Shown here: positions 17,723 to 28,026 of the stretch, piece by piece
Position numbering within the stretch: position 1 is the first letter of the stretch
How the letters are laid out: each line of letters starts with the position of its first letter
NCBI RefSeq assembly: GCF_011043555.1
Contig: NZ_JAAKGS010000001.1
Coordinates: 186,001 to 250,000, forward strand
Length of the DNA: 64,000 nt
Source of the DNA: Sphingobacterium sp. SGR-19
GTDB lineage: Bacteria; Bacteroidota; Bacteroidia; Sphingobacteriales; Sphingobacteriaceae
Direction: 5' to 3'
Notes under the pieces: generated by a model
Database searches by the model: none
What the model saw: the letters and a program-made list of their open reading frames with translations, nothing else
Told to the model about the DNA's origin: nothing
Position numbers and translations under genes: made by a program

Positions 17723-20308
17723 ATTCATAAACACAAATTTACCATCGAATACATCCAGTTGGATAACGGAATCCCTGATTACCTTACCCGAAAGGATCTC
17801 TTTAGAGAGTTCATTGAGTACCCGCTTTTGTATAACCCGTTTCAATGGTCTTGCACCGTATACCGGATCATAGCCCAATTGACCTAACCAGTCAAGTGCG
17901 TCTTCACTGGCAGATAAGAATATATTCTGTTCCGCGAGTTGTTTCTGTATCTTCTGAAACTGCATGCGCACAATATCGCCAATTTCATCCCGGCTCAACG
18001 GCGTAAACATGATCACTTCATCAATACGGTTCAGAAACTCCGGTCTGATCGATTTCTGTAAGAGTTCAAATACATCATCCTTGGTTTTTGCAATCACTTC
18101 ATCGCGGTTGCTATCATCCAATTTGGAGAAATTCTCCTGGATAATGTGCGATCCGGTGTTCGACGTCATGATAATAATCGTATTCTTAAAGTTGACCACG
18201 CGTCCTTTGTTATCTGTCAAATGTCCATCATCCAAAACTTGTAATAAAATATTGAATACGTCCGGATGGGCTTTCTCGATCTCATCCAACAACACGACCG
18301 AGTAAGGTCGACGACGAACGGCTTCCGTCAATTGTCCGCCTTCTTCGTAACCCACGTATCCCGGAGGCGCACCGATTAATCTGGATACCGCATGACGTTC
18401 TTGATATTCCGACATGTCTATCCGTACCATAGCTTGTTCATCATCAAACAGGAACTCGGCCAATGCTTTAGCAAGCTCTGTTTTACCTACTCCGGTTGTA
18501 CCGAGGAAGATGAACGAACCGATCGGACGTTTCGCATCACTCAGTCCGGCTCTGGAACGGCGGATAGCATCAGCAATTGCTTCAATCGCTTCTTCCTGTC
18601 CAGCCACGCGCTTGTGTAACTCTTCTTCTAGGTTAAGCAGTTTTTCGCGTTCAGACTGCACCATCTTGCTGACCGGAATACCAGTCCAGCGGGATACGAC
18701 ATCGGCGATATCTTCCGAGGTGACTTCTTCTTTCAGCATACGACTGTCTTGTTGCTTCTCCGCAAGTTCGGCTTTCAGTTTTTCAACATTATCCTGTGCT
18801 TCTTTAATTTTTCCATACCGCAATTCGGCTACCTTACCGTAATCGCCAGCACGTTCTGCTTGATCTGCTTCCAGTTTGTAATCTTCGATATGCTGGATTT
18901 CCTGGTTGACTTTATCGACCAAACCTTTCTCAGATTGCCAAGCTGCTTTCAGGGAGTCGCGCTCGTTAGAAAGGTTCGCTATCGTTTCCGAGAGCTCGCT
19001 TACTTTTTTCTTGTCATGCTCGCGCTTAATCGCTTCCCGCTCAATTTCCAGTTGCATGATGCGTCTTTCTAATTCATCAACTGCTTCTGGCACGGAGTCC
19101 ATTTCCAACCGTAGTTTAGAGGCCGCTTCATCTATTAAGTCAATTGCTTTATCTGGTAAGAATCTATCCGTGATATAGCGTTGTGATAACTCTACTGCGG
19201 CGATAATAGATTCGTCCAGGATACGTACCTTATGGTGGGTTTCATATCTTTCTTTAAGACCGCGGAGGATTGAAATCGCATCCTGTGTGTCCGGTTCGTC
19301 GACCATGACCTTTTGGAATCGGCGCTCTAACGCTTTATCTTTTTCAAAGTATTTTTGATATTCATTTAAAGTTGTGGCGCCGATTGCACGAAGCTCACCA
19401 CGTGCTAAAGCAGGTTTTAGGATGTTGGCCGCATCCATAGCACCTTCACCGCCACCAGCCCCCACCAAGGTGTGGATTTCATCGATAAACAGGATGATTT
19501 CGCCGGCACTATCCGATACTTCTTTTACCACAGCTTTCAAACGCTCTTCAAATTCGCCTTTGTATTTCGCTCCGGCAATAAGTGCGCCCATATCGAGCGA
19601 AAATACGGTTTTGGATTTAAGGTTTTCCGGAGCGTCACCTTTAATAATACGATGTGCAATACCTTCCGCAATAGCTGTTTTACCCACACCCGGCTCACCA
19701 ACCAAAATAGGATTATTCTTCGTACGACGGGAGAGGATTTGCATTACGCGACGGATTTCTTCGTCACGACCGATAACGGGATCCAATTTACCCGATTCTG
19801 CAAATTCATTGAGGTTCCGCGCGTATTTTCCTAATGCATTATAAGTTGCTTCTGCATTTTGATCGATAACACGGTTATTCCCTCTAAGTTCTTTGATGGC
19901 TAGCTTGAGATCCTTTTCATTCACGCCCTGATCTTTCAGTAGAGAAGCGGTTCTATCGCCTGTGGAAAGAAGTCCCAGAAGAATGTGTTCAATGGATACA
20001 AACTCATCGTTGAACTCCTTGAGATAGCTTTGTGCTTTTTGCAGAGTAGAAGTACTCGTGTTACTTAGGTATACGCTGCTGCCGCTTACCTTGGGGAGCG
20101 AAGCGATTTGCTTGTCGACTTCGGTATCCAAATAGTTCGTGTTAACGTTGAGCTTCTTTAATAGATGTCCGATAACGTGTTCGTCTACGGTTAGGAGTGC
20201 TTTCAATATATGCGCAGGTTCAATCGCTTGTTGCTGATTGCCCGTCGCCATTTCGGAAGCTTTTTGTATAGCTTCCTGCGCTTTGATTGTATAGTTGTTA
20301 AAGTTCAT
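17702..20308 (-). CDS. clpB: ATP-dependent disaggregase ClpB
   Basis: An 868-residue Hsp100 chaperone that, with DnaK, pulls proteins out of aggregates. It has the double Clp N-domain (residues 1-150), AAA1 with Walker [10 protein letters not shown] near 205 and Walker [10 protein letters not shown], the long coiled-coil middle domain (about 400-530; [16 protein letters not shown] and following), and AAA2 with GTTGVGKTE near 605, [12 protein letters not shown] and the C-terminal domain. Length and order are normal for ClpB rather than ClpA/ClpC. It is monocistronic. I see no clear CIRCE or other heat-shock operator upstream. Confidence 0.97.
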   Translation of the reverse strand: MNFNNYTIKAQEAIQKASEMATGNQQQAIEPAHILKALLTVDEHVIGHLLKKLNVNTNYLDTEVDKQIASLPKVSGSSVYLSNTSTSTLQKAQSYLKEFNDEFVSIEHILLGLLSTGDRTASLLKDQGVNEKDLKLAIKELRGNNRVIDQNAEATYNALGKYARNLNEFAESGKLDPVIGRDEEIRRVMQILSRRTKNNPILVGEPGVGKTAIAEGIAHRIIKGDAPENLKSKTVFSLDMGALIAGAKYKGEFEERLKAVVKEVSDSAGEIILFIDEIHTLVGAGGGEGAMDAANILKPALARGELRAIGATTLNEYQKYFEKDKALERRFQKVMVDEPDTQDAISILRGLKERYETHHKVRILDESIIAAVELSQRYITDRFLPDKAIDLIDEAASKLRLEMDSVPEAVDELERRIMQLEIEREAIKREHDKKKVSELSETIANLSNERDSLKAAWQSEKGLVDKVNQEIQHIEDYKLEADQAERAGDYGKVAELRYGKIKEAQDNVEKLKAELAEKQQDSRMLKEEVTSEDIADVVSRWTGIPVSKMVQSEREKLLNLEEELHKRVAGQEEAIEAIADAIRRSRAGLSDAKRPIGSFIFLGTTGVGKTELAKALAEFLFDDEQAMVRIDMSEYQERHAVSRLIGAPPGYVGYEEGGQLTEAVRRRPYSVVLLDEIEKAHPDVFNILLQVLDDGHLTDNKGRVVNFKNTIIIMTSNTGSHIIQENFSKLDDSNRDEVIAKTKDDVFELLQKSIRPEFLNRIDEVIMFTPLSRDEIGDIVRMQFQKIQKQLAEQNIFLSASEDALDWLGQLGYDPVYGARPLKRVIQKRVLNELSKEILSGKVIRDSVIQLDVFDGKFVFMNKKDGDL

Positions 20309-20539
20309 ATAATAATATCTCTTTTAATCTATGTAAATGCGTTAATTGATATCGTTTTATTGATAAACAATTTAAGTGCCTTTTTGATTGCGGTGAATAA
20401 ATCAGAAATTTTGTCACATAAAAATATATTTAGATGACAAAATGACCTATTTGTTGATTCTAGCTTGTTTGTTTTTAAAAATTTCATAGTTTGTGTTTAT
20501 GTTCTTTGCATTCTATACAATGAGTTTTTTTAAAAAGTA

Positions 20540-20571
20540 TTTGCATAATAAAAATAGAACTATGATATTTG
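20540..20571 (+). promoter_or_regulatory. Promoter of tRNA-Thr
   Basis: TTTG (20540-20543), 20 nt, GATATTTG (20564-20571; one mismatch to TAnnTTTG). The sequence ATATTTGCATCAC is shared exactly with the tRNA-Arg promoter at 22448-22460. Confidence 0.6.
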
Positions 20572-20597
20572 CATCACTGAATCAGAAACAATTTAAA

Positions 20598-20670
<73 letters not shown>

Positions 20671-20675
20671 CAAAA

Positions 20676-20704
20676 AAAAGCTCAACGAAAGTTGAGCTTT
20701 TTTT
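20676..20704 (+). terminator. Terminator of tRNA-Thr
   Basis: AAAAGCTCAAC, GAAA tetraloop, GTTGAGCTTTT followed by further T residues: a perfect 11-bp stem. The A-run on the other side also lets it stop the convergent ECF sigma gene. Confidence 0.9.
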
Positions 20705-20730
20705 ATCAGGTGAGCTGGTGGAGGATAAAC

Positions 20731-21975
20731 TTAGCTAAATTTTCTGAGGCGCTCAATTTTCCTTTTTAAGGTTTGCTTTTCTATTTTGGACTTGGTTAGT
20801 TGAATTGCTTGTTCGTAATGTTCAACAGCTTTCGTAATATTGATGTCTGAATACAGATAGCCTAACAATCCGTGATAATAATCGCTATCAACAAGATTGA
20901 GTGTTTCGGCCGCGGAAATAGCTTTTTTATTTCCATAAACTTTGGCAAAAGCAAATATTCTGTTTAATGCTGTGACAGGCGAATACTCAATTAAAATAAG
21001 TTGATTGTAAAGTTGTAAAATATGTTTCCATTTATTTTCGCCTGTCGGTGTAATGTGCCAATAAGCAATACCTGCCTCTAAATGATATCTTGAGATTTCG
21101 TTGCCATTTGTGGCATTTATCAAATAATAATTCCCCCTTTCAATAAGCGACTTATCCCACAAACTTTTATCTTGTTCATCAAACAAAATTGCTTCGCCTT
21201 TATCATTGGTTCTTGCTTCCAATCGTGAACTTTGAAAGCACATTAAAGCTAACAACGCGTTGGTTTGAGATTGGTTTGTCAATGGGTTTTCTGTCAAGAT
21301 TAAAGTTAGTCTTATAGCTTCTGAACAAAGGTCTTTTCTAATGAGCTGATTATTTGTTTTGGAAAAATAGCCCTCGTTGAAAAGCAAATATAATGTCTTT
21401 AAAACGGTATCTAGTCTAGACTTTATTTCTTCCCTACTTACGTTTTTAATTTGAAATTTATCGTTGCGAAGATTGGTTCTTGCTCTTTGGAGACGTTTTT
21501 TTATCGTTTCAGGTTTACTCAAAAAAGAATTTGCAATTTCTTCTATACTGAAACCACAAAGAACTTGGAGTGCTAAGCAAATCTGTGCTTCGGTCGGGTT
21601 TACAGGATTACAAACCACGAAAATCATCGCTAATTGGCTGTCTGAGATATTTTGATTGCTAAATTCAAAATCCTTTTCGTCTTCGGTTTCACTTGATTTT
21701 ATAGAATTTTTGATTTGTGTTTCAAAAATAGCAAGACGTTTAAAATAATCTTTGGTTTTATTTTTCGCAACTGCATAAAGCCAACCTGTAGGATTTTCCG
21801 GAACTCCGTTGATTGCCCAATACTCGGAGGCTTTTAAAAACGTATCACTTGCAATATCTTCGGCAATTTCCATATGCTCTAAACCAAAATGACGGCACAG
21901 AACAGCCGTCATTTTAACATATTCCTGTCGGAATAAGTGAGGTAAAAGTTCATTATGTGTCTTTTTACTAGTCAC
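20731..21975 (-). CDS. ECF-type RNA polymerase sigma factor with C-terminal TPR-like extension (ECF42-like)
   Basis: A 414-residue sigma factor. Region 2 (residues about 15-80; IAEDIASDTFLKASEYW, PTGWLYAVAKNKTKDYFKR) and region 4 (about 115-175; FSIEEIANSFLSKPETIKKRLQRAR) are clear. A long helical C-terminal domain of about 230 residues follows (SRYHLEAGIAYWHITP, LLGYLYSDINITKAVEHYEQAI). That architecture and the adjacent YCII/DGPF gene define the ECF42 type, which has no classical anti-sigma factor. The start is GTG, overlapping the YCII gene by 8 bp; no in-frame ATG gives a complete region 2. The gene looks more AT-rich than neighbouring housekeeping genes by eye. Confidence 0.88.
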   Translation of the reverse strand: MTSKKTHNELLPHLFRQEYVKMTAVLCRHFGLEHMEIAEDIASDTFLKASEYWAINGVPENPTGWLYAVAKNKTKDYFKRLAIFETQIKNSIKSSETEDEKDFEFSNQNISDSQLAMIFVVCNPVNPTEAQICLALQVLCGFSIEEIANSFLSKPETIKKRLQRARTNLRNDKFQIKNVSREEIKSRLDTVLKTLYLLFNEGYFSKTNNQLIRKDLCSEAIRLTLILTENPLTNQSQTNALLALMCFQSSRLEARTNDKGEAILFDEQDKSLWDKSLIERGNYYLINATNGNEISRYHLEAGIAYWHITPTGENKWKHILQLYNQLILIEYSPVTALNRIFAFAKVYGNKKAISAAETLNLVDSDYYHGLLGYLYSDINITKAVEHYEQAIQLTKSKIEKQTLKRKIERLRKFS

Positions 21976-22312
21976 GTTTTAAAACTTCTCTTACTTCAAT
22001 ACTCCCACCCACTTGATCAAAAATCGGATTTGCTTTTGCCATTTCTACCGCTTCATCAATAGTTTCAGCTTTCACAACAATGTAACCACTGATAAATTCT
22101 TTTATTTCGGTGTAAGCTCCATCTGTTACTACGTTGTTCCGTTTTACAGTTTTAGCACTTCCTGTATTTGGTAAAAGTGTATTGCCTTTGTCTGCTAATT
22201 TGTTCTGTGAAGCGATTCCTGCTAACCAATTCATACGTTCCTGCATTTGTTCAGGGGATGGCCTGAAGTCGGAGATGTCTTTTAATCTAAAAATTAATGC
22301 AAATTCTTTCAT
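21968..22312 (-). CDS. YCII/DGPF-domain protein, partner of ECF42-type sigma factor
   Basis: A 114-residue protein of the YCII-related fold: FALIFRLKD at the N-terminus, QMQERMNWLAGIA, then EFISGYIVVKAETIDEAVEMAKANPIF, ending in GGSIEVREV. The family has a ferredoxin-like dimer fold and often occurs with ECF42-type sigma factors, as here, with an 8-bp overlap. The enzymatic or sensory role is unknown. It is first in the two-gene unit. Confidence 0.85.
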   Translation of the reverse strand: MKEFALIFRLKDISDFRPSPEQMQERMNWLAGIASQNKLADKGNTLLPNTGSAKTVKRNNVVTDGAYTEIKEFISGYIVVKAETIDEAVEMAKANPIFDQVGGSIEVREVLKRD

Positions 22313-22423
22313 CTTTTAAAAATTTTATTGTTCACCTTAGTGACGATTGAGATTCAGGAATGGGGACAAACTTCAATGAACAAAAATACCACCTTTCTCC
22401 GCAACAAAAAAAAGAAAAAAAAG

Positions 22424-22454
22424 TTTGTATAGCCGTTCCATTTCCCTATATTTG
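22424..22454 (+). promoter_or_regulatory. Promoter of tRNA-Arg
   Basis: TTTG (22424-22427), 19 nt, TATATTTG (22447-22454): exact matches to the Bacteroidota -33 and -7 boxes. The downstream bases GCATCAC repeat those of the tRNA-Thr promoter. Confidence 0.75.
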
Positions 22455-22501
22455 CATCACCAAAAACAAGACGGGCTATATGTCAAGATGTGATGGTTAC
22501 C

Positions 22502-22575
22502 GCGCTCATAGCTTAACTGGATAGAGCACCTGACTACGGATCAGGAGGTTAGGGGTTCGACTCCCTTTGAGCGCA
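22502..22575 (+). tRNA. tRNA-Arg (anticodon ACG)
   Basis: A 74-nt cloverleaf: acceptor GCGCTCA / TGAGCGC with discriminator A, D-arm TAGCTTAACTGGATAGAGCA, anticodon stem CCTGA / TCAGG with loop CTACGGA, T-loop TTCGACT. The 3' CCA is not encoded. The first anticodon base is expected to be deaminated to inosine by TadA, so that it reads CGU, CGC and CGA. Confidence 0.95.
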
Positions 22576-22580
22576 CAAGC

Positions 22581-22617
22581 AAAGCCTAATTCTTTATCGG
22601 GGATTAGGCTTTTTTTT
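22581..22617 (+). terminator. Terminator of tRNA-Arg
   Basis: AAGCCTAAT and ATTAGGCTT form a 9-bp stem with an 11-nt loop, followed by a run of T. The adk ATG lies about 20 bp beyond, so adk either depends on read-through or on a promoter inside this short gap. Confidence 0.8.
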
Positions 22618-22636
22618 GAACATAAAATAACAACTT

Positions 22637-23206
22637 ATGCTAAACCTCGTCTTATTTGGTCCTCCCGGTGCAGGGAAAGGTACCCAATCAGAAAAACTCA
22701 TTGAAAAATACCAATTAGTTCATATCTCCACAGGCGATATTTTTCGTGCTCATATCAAAGATCAAACAGCGCTGGGTCGGCAAGTGAGTCAAATCATTGC
22801 CGATGGTAATCTCGTCCCGGATTCCATCACCATTGCGATGTTGGAAGAGGAAATCAATAAAAATCCACAAGCGAAAGGATTTATTTTTGATGGATTTCCG
22901 CGCACAGTAGCGCAGGCCGAAGCTTTGGACAAATTTATGGAATCGATTAATGAAAGCATCACAGGTGTGTTGGCATTAAACGTAACTGAAGAAGAGTTGA
23001 AGCAGCGTATTGCAAAACGCCAGGAAATCTCTGGTCGCGCTGATGATGCTGCCGATAAGTTGAACAAACGTATCGAAGAGTATTTTAATAAGACCATACA
23101 CGTATTGCCCTATTATGAGACACAGGGTAAATTGTCTAAAGTGAACGGTATCGGTGATATTGACACGATTTTCCAGTCATTGACGGAGATTATTGACAAA
23201 TATTAA
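22637..23206 (+). CDS. adk: Adenylate kinase
   Basis: A 189-residue enzyme that interconverts ATP + AMP and 2 ADP. P-loop GPPGAGKGTQ is at residues 8-17; the AMP-binding HISTGDIFRAHI and FDGFPRTVAQAEAL follow, and ISGRADDAADKLNKRIEEYF covers the region after the lid. It is the short-lid form without zinc cysteines, usual in this phylum. obg follows after 30 bp. Confidence 0.97.
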   Translation: MLNLVLFGPPGAGKGTQSEKLIEKYQLVHISTGDIFRAHIKDQTALGRQVSQIIADGNLVPDSITIAMLEEEINKNPQAKGFIFDGFPRTVAQAEALDKFMESINESITGVLALNVTEEELKQRIAKRQEISGRADDAADKLNKRIEEYFNKTIHVLPYYETQGKLSKVNGIGDIDTIFQSLTEIIDKY

Positions 23207-23236
23207 TTCTCCACAGTAAAAGTATTATTGTATAAT

Positions 23237-24235
23237 ATGGCTCAGGGCTCAAATTTTGTAGATTATGTGAAGGTGTGTTGTCGCTCTGGCCATGGAGGAG
23301 CCGGCTCGGCCCACCTACATCGGGATAAATTTACCGCCAAAGGCGGACCAGATGGAGGTGACGGTGGTCGCGGTGGCCATATCATCCTAAAAGGTTCTTC
23401 ACAGCACTGGACATTACTTCATTTAAAATATCGTAAGCATATTATTGCAGAAAATGGCGGGCAAGGATTAAGCGCGTTGCGTACGGGGGCAAACGGAAAA
23501 GACGAAATATTGGAAGTCCCCCTAGGAACGGTTGCTAAGGATGCCGACACTGGTGAAGTCCTATTTGATATTACAGAAGACGGAGAAACCAAGATATTGA
23601 CCCCAGGAGGGAAAGGTGGATTGGGTAATTGGCACTTTAAATCTGCTACACAACAAACGCCACGTTTTGCGCAAGGGGGGACACCGGGACAAGAACAATG
23701 GATTATACTTGAACTGAAAGTATTGGCAGATGTTGGGTTGGTCGGTTTTCCAAATGCTGGAAAATCCACGCTGCTATCTGTCGTGTCTGCCGCAAAACCC
23801 GAAATCGCGGATTATCCATTTACCACGCTGGTACCCAACCTCGGAATTGTAAGTTATCGTGACAACAGGTCATTTGTGATGGCAGATATTCCGGGAATTA
23901 TCGAAGGTGCTTCACAGGGTAAGGGATTAGGTCACCGGTTTTTACGCCATATTGAGCGTAATGCTGTCCTTTTATTTATGATTCCGGCGGATACCGACCG
24001 CAGCATTGCAGATGAATACGAGATTTTATTAAATGAGTTGACCGCCTATAACCCGGAGCTCATGGATAAGCCACGCCTATTAGCGGTTACAAAATCGGAT
24101 ATGCTCGATGATGAGCTTGAAACGGAGATGGCGGAAACATTACCGAAAGGAATACCTTCGATATTCATTTCTTCCGTAACGGGTAAAAACATCCAGCAGT
24201 TAAAAGATATTATCTGGCGGGCGATTAATGATTGA
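23237..24235 (+). CDS. obg: GTPase Obg/CgtA
   Basis: A 332-residue GTPase acting on the large ribosomal subunit and on growth control. The glycine-rich Obg fold is at the N-terminus (residues 1-158; [30 protein letters not shown]), and the G domain follows with [11 protein letters not shown], the G3 motif DIPGI and TKSD. The C-terminal extension of some Obg proteins is absent, as common in Bacteroidota. The ATG giving [11 protein letters not shown] is chosen over a TTG 9 bp upstream. The stop lies 5 bp from the end of a convergent gene. Confidence 0.96.
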   Translation: MAQGSNFVDYVKVCCRSGHGGAGSAHLHRDKFTAKGGPDGGDGGRGGHIILKGSSQHWTLLHLKYRKHIIAENGGQGLSALRTGANGKDEILEVPLGTVAKDADTGEVLFDITEDGETKILTPGGKGGLGNWHFKSATQQTPRFAQGGTPGQEQWIILELKVLADVGLVGFPNAGKSTLLSVVSAAKPEIADYPFTTLVPNLGIVSYRDNRSFVMADIPGIIEGASQGKGLGHRFLRHIERNAVLLFMIPADTDRSIADEYEILLNELTAYNPELMDKPRLLAVTKSDMLDDELETEMAETLPKGIPSIFISSVTGKNIQQLKDIIWRAIND

Positions 24236-24240
24236 TCGCT

Positions 24241-24852
24241 TTAGATGATAGGAAATAATCTACTTTCTATCTCGATTTTAAAATTTTCATTGAGGTAAGT
24301 AAAAAAGAGCTTATTCACTCTGTTGTCGTTTTGTTCGACTAAATAGGGAATAACAACAGCGCCTTGCTTTAAACGGAGTTTGTAGTAACCAAATAGTGTA
24401 TCCCGGTTTTTTTGAACGGATTTTATTTCGGATACGCTCATGACATCTCGCATTAAATTAAAAGACAAAGGTTGGTCTTTAATATAATCAACCAAGACTT
24501 CATATGTTTCAAGGTTAAAGTAAATGCGCTGATCTTTAGTGGACTTAATGTGATTTGTGTATACAAAAAATTGACCTATGAGGTAAAGACTTAGCGGTAT
24601 GAGTATCCAAAGGATTTTTATTTTCATTCCCAAAACTAGCGTAATCATAAGTAGTAAAAAGCCTATTCCAACCGTACGTAAGGTGCTTTTCGTCACGCGT
24701 CTGATAAGTTGAGGTGAAGTATCTATCAAGACGAAATGTTGACGCTGACTCGCTTTTACAATTGATGTATTGCCTACACTTGTCAACATAAATCTCCTGG
24801 CAATAAGATATACCAAAAGTCCTACTAAAGCGACAATAATAAATATTTTCAT
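24241..24852 (-). CDS. Membrane protein of unknown function
   Basis: A 203-residue protein that I do not recognise. A hydrophobic helix spans residues 3-20 (IFIIVALVGLLVYLIARR), and two adjacent ones cover about 61-98 (VGIGFLLLMITLVLG, LWILIPLSLYLIGQFFVY). The C-terminal 100 residues are polar with alternating strands (YKLRLKQGAVVIPYLVEQ) and could form a small cytoplasmic beta-domain. It is convergent with obg and upstream of panB on the same strand in transcription order panB, then this gene, so the two may share an mRNA. Confidence 0.7.
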   Translation of the reverse strand: MKIFIIVALVGLLVYLIARRFMLTSVGNTSIVKASQRQHFVLIDTSPQLIRRVTKSTLRTVGIGFLLLMITLVLGMKIKILWILIPLSLYLIGQFFVYTNHIKSTKDQRIYFNLETYEVLVDYIKDQPLSFNLMRDVMSVSEIKSVQKNRDTLFGYYKLRLKQGAVVIPYLVEQNDNRVNKLFFTYLNENFKIEIESRLFPII

Positions 24853-24909
24853 CGGTAATCCATGATTAGTTGTCTGTGACTCGTAATAGCGCCTCTATCC
24901 TTCGTTCGC

Positions 24910-25725
24910 TTAATATTGTTCGGTTTCATTGGGATAGTCCCCGGATTTCACGTTTTCGGCGTATTTTGTCGCCGCTTCCACAATACCATTGTACATTTCC
25001 ATATAACGTCTCAAGAACTTTGGTTTGAAATCTTTTGTGAACCCAAGCATATCATTAACGACTAATACCTGTCCGTCACATCCGTTCCCCGCACCGATAC
25101 CAATAGTAGGGATCGAAAGTGATTCGCTAACTTCTGTAGCAAGTTTTGCCGGTATTTTTTCCAGAACAATAGCGAAGCAACCTACTTCTTGAAGTGCCAA
25201 CGCGTCCGATTTCAGTTTTTCCGCTTCGGTCTCCTCTTGTGCGCGAACGCCGAATGTACCGAATTTATTAATAGACTGCGGTGTAAGGCCTAGATGTCCA
25301 CAGACAGGAATACCCGCATCAATAATCTTTTTAATATTATCCAAAATCTCAGCACCGCCTTCCAATTTCAATGCGTGGGAACCTGATTCCTTCATCATCC
25401 GAACAGCCGATTTGAAAGCATCTTCGGGTGTGCCTTGATATTCACCGAAAGGAAGGTCAACTAATACCAAAGCTCGTTTTGCCCCTCTCGCTACCGCGCT
25501 GGCATGGTATATCATGTTATCCAATGTGATAGGCAAAGTGGTTTCATATCCTGCAAAGACATTCGCTGCCGAATCTCCTACCAATAAAACATCGATACCG
25601 GCTTCGTCCAATGCGCGTGCAGTAGAGTAATCATAGGCCGTGAGCATACTAACTTTTTCACCGTTTGCTTTCATGGCCAAAATGGTGTTCGTGGTTACTC
25701 GTTTGATTATTTTGTTTACTGACAT
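24910..25725 (-). CDS. panB: 3-methyl-2-oxobutanoate hydroxymethyltransferase (ketopantoate synthase)
   Basis: A 271-residue TIM-barrel enzyme making ketopantoate from alpha-ketoisovalerate and 5,10-methylene-tetrahydrofolate, the first committed step of pantothenate and CoA synthesis. Landmarks: MLTAYDYSTARALDEAGID, VLLVGDSAANVFAGYETT (metal-binding Asp), VDLPFGEYQ, ALKLEGG, VCGHLGLTPQSI, and IGIGAGNGCDGQVLVVNDMLG. Length and all motifs are normal. A -7 box TAGCTTTG (25745-25752, minus strand) lies 20 bp upstream. Confidence 0.97.
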   Translation of the reverse strand: MSVNKIIKRVTTNTILAMKANGEKVSMLTAYDYSTARALDEAGIDVLLVGDSAANVFAGYETTLPITLDNMIYHASAVARGAKRALVLVDLPFGEYQGTPEDAFKSAVRMMKESGSHALKLEGGAEILDNIKKIIDAGIPVCGHLGLTPQSINKFGTFGVRAQEETEAEKLKSDALALQEVGCFAIVLEKIPAKLATEVSESLSIPTIGIGAGNGCDGQVLVVNDMLGFTKDFKPKFLRRYMEMYNGIVEAATKYAENVKSGDYPNETEQY

Positions 25726-25793
25726 TGCTTGTAGTTTGAAGAGACAAAGCTAATAAAAAGTTATAGAAGTCGAGGATCTTAAAGGTATTTCTG

Positions 25794-25801
25794 TATTTTT
25801 G
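25794..25801 (+). promoter_or_regulatory. -7 promoter box of the RluA-type gene
   Basis: TATTTTTG fits TAnnTTTG and ends five bases before the ATG, a third case in this window where the box nearly abuts the start codon. No -33 element is seen. Confidence 0.4.
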
Positions 25802-25806
25802 CGTTT

Positions 25807-26550
25807 ATGCAAAAAAGCGACAATCGTTTATTTAAATTTCCGAAATTTCAAGATCTGATCATTTTTGAAGATGATGACCTTATCGTCATTAATAAGCCGC
25901 CGTTTGTAGCGTCGTTAGACAATAGGAGCGGAGATGAGGTCAATATCTTACGTCTGGCCAAAAAATATCACCCAGATGCTCAGGTGTGTCACCGCTTGGA
26001 CAAAGATACCTCTGGTCTACTTTTGTTAGCGAAAAATCCAGAGACATATCGTTTAGTTTCTATGGAATTCGAACGTAGACGCGTAGATAAAATATATCAC
26101 GCGATTATCAGCGGTACGCATACATTTACAAATCTATTGGTGAATTTGCCTATTTTGAATCAGGGAAATAAAAATGTTTCCATCGATCGTGCCAATGGAA
26201 AACCCGCCGAAACTGTTTTTAATTCCATACAGTACTTTAGACATTTTACACTTGTTGAATGTAAACCAATTACTGGACGTATGCACCAGATCCGTATCCA
26301 TTTGGCTACTCAGCGGGCGGCTATTGTGGGCGATGAGATGTATCGTGGTAAACCTGTTTATTTGTCTCAGATTAAAAAAAGAGGTTTTACGATGGCCAAG
26401 GGAGAAGAGGAGCAACCGATTATGAAACGATTTGCTTTGCATGCGCATCAAATCCGCTTTTCCATTGAGGGAAAGGAATACAATTTTGAAGCGCCATATC
26501 CGAAAGATTTTGCTACCTTGTTAAAATTACTGGAGAAGTTTGATTCATAA
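25807..26550 (+). CDS. RluA-family pseudouridine synthase
   Basis: A 247-residue enzyme that isomerises uridine in rRNA or tRNA. The catalytic motif HRLDKDTSGLLLLAK gives D65. Also present are DDLIVINKPPFV near residue 23 and GRMHQIRIHLA near 160. No S4 domain precedes the catalytic domain, as in RluA itself and unlike RluC or RluD, so the target site is uncertain. It is the first gene of a run continuing with the TlpA-type gene and pyrF. Confidence 0.92.
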   Translation: MQKSDNRLFKFPKFQDLIIFEDDDLIVINKPPFVASLDNRSGDEVNILRLAKKYHPDAQVCHRLDKDTSGLLLLAKNPETYRLVSMEFERRRVDKIYHAIISGTHTFTNLLVNLPILNQGNKNVSIDRANGKPAETVFNSIQYFRHFTLVECKPITGRMHQIRIHLATQRAAIVGDEMYRGKPVYLSQIKKRGFTMAKGEEEQPIMKRFALHAHQIRFSIEGKEYNFEAPYPKDFATLLKLLEKFDS

Positions 26551-26552
26551 TA

Positions 26553-27149
26553 ATGGATAAAAAGAAAATTTGGAAAATAGTTAGCAACGTCATATTCGCG
26601 GGATTGATCGTTTTATTGATCCTGCCAAGTGGTCGTGCCTGGGTACAACAGGGATTGATGAAGATCGGCTTATTTAAGCCTAAATTGGAGGTGCCACCTA
26701 CGCAGACTTCGGAAGTTGAGGTGGCGCCGAGCAGCAACTACGCGGGGATTGCCTTTTCAGATGATAAGGGAGAGGTCGTGAACATACCGGATTTAAAGGG
26801 AAAGGTTGTCTTCTTGAATTTTTGGGCGACTTGGTGTCCTCCTTGTAAAGCGGAAATGCCCTCTATTCAAGTATTGAAAGATAAATTTAAAGGCAATGAT
26901 CAAGTGGCTTTCCTCATCGTTGAAATTGAAGGTGAAAAGGAGAAGGCACGTGATTTTATGCGGCAGGGCGATATGGACTTACCTGTTTATTATCCGGAGA
27001 GTCAGATTCCGAGCGAATGGTTGGGAGGAGCTATTCCAACGACAGTCATTTTAGATAAAACAGGAAAAATTGCTGCACAACATGAAGGTATGGCGGATTA
27101 TTCTCGCGCAGAGGTATCCGACTTTATTACAGAATTAATCCATCAATAA
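26553..27149 (+). CDS. TlpA-like membrane-anchored thioredoxin
   Basis: A 198-residue protein. One N-terminal membrane helix (residues 8-26; [17 protein letters not shown]) anchors a periplasmic thioredoxin fold. The active site is [13 protein letters not shown] (C95, C98); the cis-proline segment is [15 protein letters not shown]. Such proteins reduce or protect periplasmic thiols or serve cytochrome c maturation; the partner is not indicated by neighbours. The gene starts 2 bp after the pseudouridine synthase gene and ends 2 bp before pyrF. Confidence 0.9.
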   Translation: MDKKKIWKIVSNVIFAGLIVLLILPSGRAWVQQGLMKIGLFKPKLEVPPTQTSEVEVAPSSNYAGIAFSDDKGEVVNIPDLKGKVVFLNFWATWCPPCKAEMPSIQVLKDKFKGNDQVAFLIVEIEGEKEKARDFMRQGDMDLPVYYPESQIPSEWLGGAIPTTVILDKTGKIAAQHEGMADYSRAEVSDFITELIHQ

Positions 27150-27151
27150 AC

Positions 27152-27994
27152 ATGACCAGAGCAGCGTTAGTTAACCAAATTAAAACAAAAAAAAGCTTTT
27201 TGTGCGTAGGATTGGATACAGATTTAGCGAAGATACCTACGCATCTGCTAGACGATGAAGATCCTATATTTTCTTTTAATAAAGCGATTATTGAAGCGAC
27301 GGAGGATCTGTGTGTAGCCTATAAGCCTAATATCGCCTTTTACGAATGCTACGGTGAAAAGGGATGGCGATCGTTACAAAAAACATGGGAAACCTTGCCC
27401 AAAAACTGTCTGAGTATTGCAGATGCTAAGCGAGGTGATATTGGCAATACTTCTACTAGATATGCCAAGGCGTTCTTTGATCAAGAAGTATCGGGTTTAG
27501 GATTTGACGCGATTACGATAGCACCGTATATGGGACATGATTCTGTGATTCCGTTTTTAGATATTCCCGATAAATGGTCTATTGTTTTAGCACTGACATC
27601 GAATCCGGGGAGCAAGGATTTTCAGAACTTTACCAACCCATCGGGCACAGAACTGTTTGAATACGTATTAAAAAAGGTAAAAGTATGGGGCACACCGGAA
27701 AATACGATGTTTGTGGTGGGAGCGACCCGTGGAGAAGGATTCTTGAAGGTCCGGCAACACGTTCCGGATCATTTTCTTCTGGTACCCGGTGTGGGCGCGC
27801 AGGGCGGTTCTCTGCAGGAAGTTTGTCAATACGGTATGAATAAAGAATGTGGTTTGTTGGTAAATAGCACCCGCGGTATTATATATGCATCTGATGGAAA
27901 GGACTTTGCGGAACGTGCACGAGAGGAAGCTTCAAAACTACAAAAGGAGATGCAAACGGAATTAGAAAAGGCTGAAATAATTTTGGCACAATAA
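27152..27994 (+). CDS. pyrF: Orotidine 5'-phosphate decarboxylase (type 2)
   Basis: A 280-residue enzyme that forms UMP from OMP. The active-site motif is [11 protein letters not shown], near residue 90; [20 protein letters not shown], and [10 protein letters not shown] with [11 protein letters not shown] complete the phosphate site. The length and insertion pattern are of the longer, mycobacterial-type PyrF common in Bacteroidota. It is the last gene of a three-gene run. Confidence 0.95.
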   Translation: MTRAALVNQIKTKKSFLCVGLDTDLAKIPTHLLDDEDPIFSFNKAIIEATEDLCVAYKPNIAFYECYGEKGWRSLQKTWETLPKNCLSIADAKRGDIGNTSTRYAKAFFDQEVSGLGFDAITIAPYMGHDSVIPFLDIPDKWSIVLALTSNPGSKDFQNFTNPSGTELFEYVLKKVKVWGTPENTMFVVGATRGEGFLKVRQHVPDHFLLVPGVGAQGGSLQEVCQYGMNKECGLLVNSTRGIIYASDGKDFAERAREEASKLQKEMQTELEKAEIILAQ

Positions 27995-28026
27995 TTACTT
28001 ATTGCTAGAACGTAAGAACAACACTT